A DNA stretch of 13,858 nt from JBHEPS01 sp046261635. GTDB lineage: Bacteria; Acidobacteriota; Thermoanaerobaculia; Gp7-AA8. Location: contig JBHEOL010000308.1 of NCBI GenBank assembly GCA_046261635.1, positions 1-13,858 on the forward strand, given 5' to 3'. Positions within the stretch are counted from its first letter, which is position 1. Each line of letters starts with the position of its first letter. Below, piece after piece: positions 8,823 through 13,858 of this stretch. The translations under genes were made by a program, and so were the position numbers. Under the pieces are notes generated by a model. The model saw only the letters and a list, made by a program, of their open reading frames with translations, had not been told where the DNA came from and searched no databases.

Positions 8823-9808
8823 GCCTTCGCCTCGTCGCCGCCGATGTCGGCGGCACCAAGACGCTCGTTCAACTCCTCGAAGCCGGAGCCGGGGGGATGG
8901 TGTCCAAACTCGAGCGCCGCTACGAGAGCGAGCTGTATCCGACATTCGAGAGCATGCTCCGAGAGTTCATGGCCATGGCGGTATCGGCCGACGTCGCCTG
9001 CTTCGCCGTGGCCGGCCCGGTCGTGCATCGAACCGCGCGGGTGACCAATCTTCCGTGGCAGATCGATGCGGACGCGATCGCAGCTGAGTTCGGGATTGGC
9101 AACGTCATTCTCGTCAACGACTTCTACGCCGTGGCTGCGGGAGTTCCGCACCTCGAGGCGGGCGATCTTCTCTCCATTCACGAAGGAAAGCGCGACACGT
9201 CATCCCCGATCGCCATCCTGGGGGCCGGAACCGGCCTGGGAGAGGCGATGGTCGTCCCTTCCGCTTCCGGCTGGATCGTCGTCCCCTCGGAAGGAGGACA
9301 CGTCGACTTCGGCCCCGCCGACCCGATTCAGGACCTGTTGCTCACCCGCCTTCGGGCCCGTTACGGGCACGTGAGCTGGGAGCGCGTGGTCTCCGGACCG
9401 GGACTGGTCAACATTCTCGCGTCGCTTCGCGATTCGCGGCCCGACCTGGCGGTGCACGATTTCAGCGCGGGAGCGCCGGATGACGATCTCCCCGCACTGA
9501 TCGCCCATTTCGACGCGGAAGGGAACCCGCTGGCGCGCGCGACGTTCGACGTCTTTCTCGCGGCGTACGGAGCCGAAGCGGGAAACCTCGCCCTCAAATG
9601 CCTTGCACGGGGAGGGGTCTTCCTGGCCGGCGGGATCGGGGCGAAGAACGCCGATCGAATTGCCGACGGCGTGTTCATGAAGGCTTTCTCCGAGAAGGGG
9701 CGGTTCCGCGACCTCGTTCTGGAGTGTCCGGTCGACCTGATCACGAATCCGCGCGTCGGGCTGATCGGCTCGGCACACCTGGCGGCTGAAGTCGCCCACC
9801 GGACGTAG
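8819..9808 (+). CDS. glk: Glucokinase (Glk, ROK-unrelated bacterial type)
   Basis: A 329-residue glucokinase of the E. coli Glk type. It phosphorylates glucose with ATP to glucose-6-phosphate, the substrate of Zwf. The ATP-binding phosphate-1 motif is ADVGGTKT at 8-15, the catalytic aspartate is D101 in VNDFYAVAAG, GAGTGLGEA is at 135-143, and the glucose-binding motif SEGGHVDF is at 157-164. The C-terminal GGIGAKN adenosine motif is present. The classic ROK zinc cysteine cluster is absent. The start is a GTG overlapping the pgl stop by four bases (GTGA), preceded by a G-rich stretch. It is the last gene of the zwf operon, followed by two hairpins and then a separate gene. Confidence 0.93.
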   Translation: MSLRLVAADVGGTKTLVQLLEAGAGGMVSKLERRYESELYPTFESMLREFMAMAVSADVACFAVAGPVVHRTARVTNLPWQIDADAIAAEFGIGNVILVNDFYAVAAGVPHLEAGDLLSIHEGKRDTSSPIAILGAGTGLGEAMVVPSASGWIVVPSEGGHVDFGPADPIQDLLLTRLRARYGHVSWERVVSGPGLVNILASLRDSRPDLAVHDFSAGAPDDDLPALIAHFDAEGNPLARATFDVFLAAYGAEAGNLALKCLARGGVFLAGGIGAKNADRIADGVFMKAFSEKGRFRDLVLECPVDLITNPRVGLIGSAHLAAEVAHRT

Positions 9809-9816
9809 CGCGAAAA

Positions 9817-9837
9817 GCGGAGGAAAGGCCCCTCCGC
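9817..9837 (+). terminator. Hairpin after glk
   Basis: The arms gcggagg (9817-9823) and cctccgc (9831-9837) pair perfectly around a 7-base loop, 8 bases after the glk stop. No T-run follows, so if it terminates the transcript it does so weakly or with a factor. Confidence 0.4.
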
Positions 9838-9845
9838 ATCAGTGA

Positions 9846-9871
9846 CCACGGTTTGGCTTCACCAACCGTGG
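9846..9871 (+). terminator. Second hairpin after glk
   Basis: The arms ccacggtt (9846-9853) and aaccgtgg (9864-9871) pair perfectly; two more G:C pairs can form inside past a bulged T. It lies 8 bases after the first hairpin. Together they probably end the zwf operon or protect its 3' end. No T-run is seen, so an operator upstream of ychF is an alternative. Confidence 0.38.
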
Positions 9872-10001
9872 CCGGGACGTGCCGCGCTCGGCAGCAACCA
9901 CGGCGGGATGACATTTCGCCTTTCCTCTGTTACCGAGCCCGCTTCCCCCTTTCCGGCGACGTGTCAGGCGCCGACTACATTTCACGAGGAATTCAGCAGG
10001 C

Positions 10002-11096
10002 ATGGGTCTCAGCGTAGGTATCGTCGGGCTTCCGAACGTCGGCAAGTCCACCATTTTCAACGCCTTGACGGCGGCGGGCGCCCAGAGCGCAAACTATCCT
10101 TTCTGCACCATCGAGCCGAACGTCGGGATCGTCGCGGTCGTCGATCGGCGCCTCGACCGGCTCGCCCGGACGGCCCGGAGCCTCGAGACGATCTACACCG
10201 ATCTGCGGGTCGTGGACATCGCCGGCCTGGTCCGCGGAGCGAGCAAGGGTGAGGGGCTCGGCAATCAGTTCCTTGCCAACATCCGCGAGACCGACGCGAT
10301 CCTGCACGTGGTGCGGTGTTTCGACGACACCGACGTCATTCACGTCGAACAGACGGTCGACCCGGCTCGCGATATCGAGATCGTCGAGACCGAGCTCCTT
10401 CTTTCGGATCTGGAGGCGGTGAACCGCCGGATGGATCGTGTCGCGAAACTGGCGCGCGCGGGACAGAAGGACGCACAGCTCGTGCAGCGAACCCTCGAGA
10501 AGGCAGCGGCTGCCATCGATGCCGGAACGCCCCTGCGAGCCGTCGAGTTCTCGGAGGATGAGCGCTCGATCATCGAGGAGATCAACCTGCTGAGCATGAA
10601 GCCGGTTCTCTACGTGGCGAACGTCTCGGAGGATTCGCTCGGAGAGGAGACTCCCGCGCTCGAGGCGGTCAGGAAGGCGGCTGCCGCAAAGGGTGGGGAA
10701 GTCGTCGTCCTCGCCGGGGATCTCGAAGCGCAGATCGTGGAGCTCGAGCCTGGCGATCGCGAGGAGTTTCTTCGGGAGATGGGGCTCGAGGAGCCAGGTC
10801 TGCAGACGCTCGTCAGGGCCGCCTACCGGCTTCTCGATTTCGAGACATTCTTCACGGTCGGTCCGAAGGAAGCGCGCGCCTGGACGATTCACCGCGGGAC
10901 GAAGGCCCCTCAGGCAGCCGGCAGGATCCACAGCGATTTCGAGCGCGGCTTCATCCGCGCCGAGACCATCCATTGCGAGGCTTACTTCGAATTCCCCTCG
11001 GAGATCGCCGCCCGGGCCGCGGGGAAGATCCGGAGCGAGGGGAAGGATTACCAGGTTCAGGACGGTGACGTGATTCTGTTCCGTTTCAACGTCTGA
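10002..11096 (+). CDS. ychF: Redox-regulated ATPase YchF (Obg-family)
   Basis: A 364-residue YchF, essentially the E. coli length (363). It is a universally conserved P-loop ATPase that associates with ribosomes and modulates stress responses. The G1 motif GLPNVGKS is at 9-16, G3 is DIAGL at 72-76, and the G4 position reads NVSE at 207-210 instead of NKxD, the change that gives ATP over GTP preference. C35 in YPFCTIEPN matches the redox-sensitive cysteine of the E. coli protein, and H114 matches its catalytic histidine. The C-terminal TGS-like domain begins near FFTVGPKEARAW and contains HSDFERGFIRAE. GAGGA lies 11 bases before the ATG. It stands alone, without the pth neighbour common in other bacteria. 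Confidence 0.97.
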   Translation: MGLSVGIVGLPNVGKSTIFNALTAAGAQSANYPFCTIEPNVGIVAVVDRRLDRLARTARSLETIYTDLRVVDIAGLVRGASKGEGLGNQFLANIRETDAILHVVRCFDDTDVIHVEQTVDPARDIEIVETELLLSDLEAVNRRMDRVAKLARAGQKDAQLVQRTLEKAAAAIDAGTPLRAVEFSEDERSIIEEINLLSMKPVLYVANVSEDSLGEETPALEAVRKAAAAKGGEVVVLAGDLEAQIVELEPGDREEFLREMGLEEPGLQTLVRAAYRLLDFETFFTVGPKEARAWTIHRGTKAPQAAGRIHSDFERGFIRAETIHCEAYFEFPSEIAARAAGKIRSEGKDYQVQDGDVILFRFNV

Positions 11097-11178
11097 GCCG
11101 GGTCCAGCACCGCGATTGCATGGGGGATGGGTGGTCAGATGAGGGGAACCTGGCCCGCCGAGTAGCGCCGCATTCGAG

Positions 11179-12018
11179 ATGAGAGAGCAGTTCCAGATCC
11201 AATCGGCCGAAGATCTGCCGATCCGTGGGGTCGTCGACCTTCCCGAGGCCCCGCGATCGGTCGTGGTGGTCGTTCACGGGTTCAAGGGATTCAAGGACTG
11301 GGGGTTCTTTCCCTGGGTCGGAGAGCGGTTGCGCGGCGCAGTCGCGGCCGTCGTCCGCTTCGACATGTCGAGGAACGGAATCGGGGAGCGGCCGGGCGAG
11401 CTCGATCGCCTCGATCTGTTTGCCGACGGCAGCTATTCGACCGAGCTGGCCGACCTCGGAAGCGTGCTCTCATGGGTCGCCTCCCACGAGATCCTCTCCG
11501 GGCTTCCCCTGTTTCTCCTGGGCCACTCGCGCGGAGGAGGAATCGCGATCCTGGCGGCCGCCGCCTCGCCGGAGGTGCGCGGGGTCATCACCTGGAGCGC
11601 CATCGCGAAGGCGGACCGGTGGGACGAAGCCACGAAACAGGAGTGGCGCCGGAGCGGGCACCTCGACATTCCGAACTCGAGAACGGGGCAAGTGATGCGG
11701 CTCTCCACCCGCGCGCTCGACGACCTGGAGGCGGCTGGTTCGCAGCTCGATATCCTGGCGGCCGCGGGACGACTCACGGTCCCCGTCCTCCACGTCCACG
11801 GAGTTGCCGACGAAACCGTCCACCCGACGGAGGCCGAGCATCTCGCCTCCCGGGGAAAGAACTCCTCCCTCGTGCTGATCGCAAACGGGACCCATACGTT
11901 TGGCGCGGTGCATCCGTTCGCCGGCTCGAGCCCCGAGCTTCGCTTCGCGATGCAGGCCAGTCTCGCCTTCATCCACGCCTACTGCCGAGGCACGCGCATC
12001 GTCAATCTGAGTCGGTAA
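11179..12018 (+). CDS. Alpha/beta hydrolase (serine esterase/acyl hydrolase type)
   Basis: A 279-residue alpha/beta-hydrolase without signal peptide or membrane segment, so probably cytoplasmic. The oxyanion-hole strand is VVVHGFKGFKDWGFF, the nucleophile elbow is GHSRGG with S117, the acid is probably D211 in HGVADETV, and the histidine is H239 in NGTHTFG, giving a complete triad. The HGFKGFKDWG motif occurs in a widespread family of uncharacterised hydrolases; the substrate is unknown. The ATG start has no strong ribosome binding site (only gag directly upstream). It begins 82 bases after ychF on the same strand and could be read from the same promoter. A hairpin starts 5 bases after its stop. 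Confidence 0.85.
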   Translation: MREQFQIQSAEDLPIRGVVDLPEAPRSVVVVVHGFKGFKDWGFFPWVGERLRGAVAAVVRFDMSRNGIGERPGELDRLDLFADGSYSTELADLGSVLSWVASHEILSGLPLFLLGHSRGGGIAILAAAASPEVRGVITWSAIAKADRWDEATKQEWRRSGHLDIPNSRTGQVMRLSTRALDDLEAAGSQLDILAAAGRLTVPVLHVHGVADETVHPTEAEHLASRGKNSSLVLIANGTHTFGAVHPFAGSSPELRFAMQASLAFIHAYCRGTRIVNLSR

Positions 12019-12023
12019 GCGGG

Positions 12024-12039
12024 GGAGGCTTCAGCCTCC
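12024..12039 (+). terminator. Palindromic hairpin after the hydrolase gene (copy 1)
   Basis: ggaggct (12024-12030) and agcctcc (12033-12039) form a 7-base stem with only two bases between, 5 bases after the hydrolase stop. The same palindrome returns in mirror orientation at 12129-12146. It is a candidate 3'-end structure for the plus-strand transcript and also resembles a dispersed intergenic repeat. No T-run follows. Confidence 0.4.
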
Positions 12040-12128
12040 GCCTGCGACGATGAATCGAGTCGAACCTTTCTCGAGGCGAATCTGCGTCGCGGCGGATTGG
12101 GGCGGTCAGCGTGCGCACGCGACGATGA

Positions 12129-12146
12129 CGGAGGCTGAAGCCTCCG
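12129..12146 (-). terminator. Palindromic hairpin after the glycosyltransferase gene (copy 2)
   Basis: cggaggct (12129-12136) and agcctccg (12139-12146) form an 8-base stem with a two-base gap. It lies 3 bases beyond the TAG stop of the minus-strand glycosyltransferase, so it sits at that gene's 3' end just as copy 1 does for the converging hydrolase. The two copies are inverted relative to each other (loop tc versus ga). Confidence 0.4.
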
Positions 12147-12149
12147 CCA

Positions 12150-13454
12150 CTAGAGCAGGTCGTCGTCGCGGCTGGCGTCCGGGCCAGGCTCTTTCTCCAG
12201 ACGGGTGTGATGCCTGTGGTCGCGTCCTTCGATCCCGGGCCGGGGGCCGGATCGCCTCCTCCGACGCCTGCGCTTCGGATGTTCGGGCTGCGCGGGAGCC
12301 TGAGGCGTTTCCGCTTCGGCCGTCTCCTCGAGCTCGCCTTCGAATTTCGACTCGTCGAAGAGCCAGACCCATTGAGCTTCGGCGGGGGGTTCCTTCGAGG
12401 GGGATCGTCCCCTCTCGCCGCGATTCCGTCGTCTCGGCTGCTTTCCCGATGCCATCTGCGGGTCGAGCTTCCGGAGGCGGATGAGCACGTCTTCGCTGAG
12501 GCGCCGGTTCACCGAGATGAGGTCGGCCACGAGGCCGATCAGGGCGGTCTGGAACCCGATGATGAGAAGGACCGCTGCGAGAATGAGCGACTGGACGTGG
12601 CCGGAGGAACCGGCGGTGAAGTAGTACCAGAGAAAGCGGAGTCCCAGAGCGAACCCGACCAGAAACAGGGCGGCCCCGATCGCGAAGAAGGTCTTGAGCG
12701 GTTTGTAGAGAGCGTAGACGCGGAAGATCGTGACGCCCGATTTCCAGACGTAACGCATCATGCCGCTGTAGAGACGCGATGGACGCGTGGGCGGGTTGGT
12801 CCCGATCTTCACCGACTGAACGCCGAGGTTGCGGTTGCCTGCCTGGATGATGGTTTCGAGCGTGTAGGTGAAGGGGTTGAAGACGTTGATCTGGTAAGCC
12901 GCCTCGCGCGAGAAGGCGCGAAAACCGCTCGTCACGTCGGGGAGGTCGAGTCCGGCAGCGCGGCCGACCGCCCAGCTGCCGAGTCGTTGGAGCGCGCGCT
13001 TGGCCGGGCCCATGAAGGCGCTGTTTCGGACGTCGCGATCTCCGATGACGACCTCCGCCTTTTCCTCGAGGATCGGCGCGATCAACCGCGGGATGTCGCT
13101 CGCCTTGTACTGATTGTCGGCATCGGTGTTGACGATGAGGTCCGCGCCGAGCCGGAGCGAGGCATCGATGCCGGCGAGAAACGCCTTCGCGAGGCCGCGA
13201 TGGGTCACGAGCCGGACGATGTGATCGGCTCCGGCGGCGCGCGCCGCCTCGACCGTCCCGTCGCTGCTTCCATCGTCGACGACCAGGACCTCGACCGAGT
13301 TGATTCCGCCAATGCTTCGGGGAAGCTCGCGGATCGTCGCGGCGATCGTCTTCTCTTCGTTGTATGCGGGAATCTGAATGACGAGTTTCAAATCGTTGTC
13401 TTCTGCCTCGCCGGAAGCGGGGCGTTTCTCCGGATCGCGACGGCCTGAGGCCAT
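12150..13454 (-). CDS. Family 2 glycosyltransferase, DPM1-like (polyprenyl-phosphate sugar synthase type), with Arg-rich tail
   Basis: A 434-residue protein. The GT-A catalytic domain runs from about residue 22 (LKLVIQIPAYNEE) to 240, with VDDGSSDGT at 59-67 and the metal-binding DAD at 111-113 (NTDADNQY); SGFRAFSREA at 176-185 is typical of the DPM1/GtrB group. Such enzymes move a sugar from a nucleotide donor to polyprenyl phosphate at the inner membrane. Two hydrophobic helices follow at about 254-279 and 287-312. The remaining 110 residues are low complexity: basic, then QWVWLFDES (361-369), an acidic stretch, Pro-rich residues and a run of Arg at 395-401. The annotated ATG has no ribosome binding site; a TTG at 13391 (L22) would start directly at the first strand and is an alternative. 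It diverges from a second glycosyltransferase. Confidence 0.88.
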   Translation of the reverse strand: MASGRRDPEKRPASGEAEDNDLKLVIQIPAYNEEKTIAATIRELPRSIGGINSVEVLVVDDGSSDGTVEAARAAGADHIVRLVTHRGLAKAFLAGIDASLRLGADLIVNTDADNQYKASDIPRLIAPILEEKAEVVIGDRDVRNSAFMGPAKRALQRLGSWAVGRAAGLDLPDVTSGFRAFSREAAYQINVFNPFTYTLETIIQAGNRNLGVQSVKIGTNPPTRPSRLYSGMMRYVWKSGVTIFRVYALYKPLKTFFAIGAALFLVGFALGLRFLWYYFTAGSSGHVQSLILAAVLLIIGFQTALIGLVADLISVNRRLSEDVLIRLRKLDPQMASGKQPRRRNRGERGRSPSKEPPAEAQWVWLFDESKFEGELEETAEAETPQAPAQPEHPKRRRRRRRSGPRPGIEGRDHRHHTRLEKEPGPDASRDDDLL

Positions 13455-13515
13455 CCGGGATAGTGGGGCTGCCAGCCGGCAGCAATGAATTCATTCTAAA
13501 CTCTCGCACGAACTG
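13455..13515. promoter_or_regulatory. Short divergent spacer with two adjacent palindromes
   Basis: Only 61 bases separate the starts of two divergent glycosyltransferase genes. The spacer holds gctgcc/ggcagc arms at 13468-13473 and 13478-13483 around a 4-base loop, directly followed by the perfect 12-base palindrome aatgaattcatt at 13484-13495. This is the only AT-rich spot nearby, so it probably includes promoter elements and may be an operator. No clear -35/-10 pair is evident. Confidence 0.35.
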
Positions 13516-13858
13516 ATGCAGCAGCCCAGACGAGTCTCCGTGATCATGCCGATGGACCGCCCCGGCCCCGATGCCCGCAAGGCGGTCGCCTCGGTGCTCG
13601 GGCAGCAGACCGCGATTCCATTCGAGCTCATCGTCATCTCGGCCCGGGATCCGGGCCTCGCCGAGGATCCCCGGCTCGAGATCGTCCTTCTCGACGAACG
13701 GAATCCCGCCATACGGAGGAATGCGGGGGCAGCCGTTGCCTCGGGCGAGATTCTCGCGTTCATCGACGACGATGCAGTCGCGGCTCCGTCCTGGATCGAA
13801 ACGGCGGTGGCCTGGATGGACGGCCATCCGGAGGTCGTCGCGCTCGGCGGACCCGATC
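13516..13858 (+). CDS. Family 2 glycosyltransferase, N-terminal part (cut by window edge)
   Basis: An open frame from the ATG at 13516 runs off the right end, giving 114 residues with no stop. It is recognisable as the start of a GT2 glycosyltransferase: VSVIMPMDRPG replaces the usual VSVVIPVYN first strand, then come FELIVIS, the block RRNAGAAVASGEILAFIDDDAV with the metal-binding DDD at 84-86, and PSWIETAV. The tyrosine-asparagine normally found after the first strand is replaced by MD. The nearest in-frame stop upstream is at 13486, and ATG 13516 is the first start after it; no good ribosome binding site precedes it. It probably belongs to a glycan or glycolipid locus continuing to the right. 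Confidence 0.75.
   Translation, partial: MQQPRRVSVIMPMDRPGPDARKAVASVLGQQTAIPFELIVISARDPGLAEDPRLEIVLLDERNPAIRRNAGAAVASGEILAFIDDDAVAAPSWIETAVAWMDGHPEVVALGGPD

Noticed and set aside
12106..13827. 573-codon minus-strand frame covering the glycosyltransferase and the divergent gene
   Set aside because: It is a +1-type shadow of the glycosyltransferase, very rich in Arg, Pro, His and Ser, and crosses both the intergenic spacer and an oppositely oriented gene start.

Overview
This is a GC-rich bacterial chromosome segment (about 60-65% G+C by eye). It has compact operons, many 4-base start/stop overlaps and frequent GTG/TTG starts. The gene set is core metabolism and envelope biosynthesis. OpcA next to G6PDH, together with intergenic repeats of the 'gatccttcg...ctcaggatgac' and 'ggaggcttcagcctcc' kinds, would fit an Acidobacteriota-like organism. 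That placement is inference only; no marker gene here fixes the phylum. I see no phage, IS, CRISPR, rRNA or tRNA.

Layout. (1) 1-341 has no gene but is dense in palindromes and a degenerate dispersed-type repeat. (2) 342-4071, minus strand, is one apparent operon read right to left: a FadI-type thiolase, a CoA-transferase family III protein resembling alpha-methylacyl-CoA racemase, a universal stress protein and a CPBP-type membrane protease. The first pair overlaps as ATGA and the last pair as TTGA. (3) 4072-4387 is a divergent intergenic region with an inverted repeat. (4) 4388-9808, plus strand, holds a DHH/NrnA-like phosphoesterase, then zwf, opcA, pgl and glk. The last four are chained by 1-4 base overlaps and form a glucose to 6-phosphogluconate module without gnd. 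Two consecutive hairpins follow glk. (5) 10002-11096 is ychF. (6) 11179-12018 is an alpha/beta hydrolase. (7) 12019-12149 is a convergent intergenic region with two mirror-image copies of a hairpin, one beside each stop codon. (8) 12150-13454, minus strand, is a DPM1-like family 2 glycosyltransferase with two C-terminal membrane helices and an unusual Arg-rich tail. (9) Diverging from it at 13516 is a second family 2 glycosyltransferase, cut by the window edge.

How the genes fit together. Glk makes glucose-6-phosphate, Zwf (helped by OpcA) oxidises it to 6-phosphogluconolactone with NAD(P)H, and Pgl hydrolyses the lactone. The downstream branch (gnd or edd/eda) must lie elsewhere. The minus-strand operon combines beta-oxidation thiolysis with a probable racemase for branched acyl-CoAs. 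I found no clearly novel defence, mobile or biosynthetic system. The most unusual items are the Arg-rich tail of the glycosyltransferase and the paired hairpins between convergent genes.
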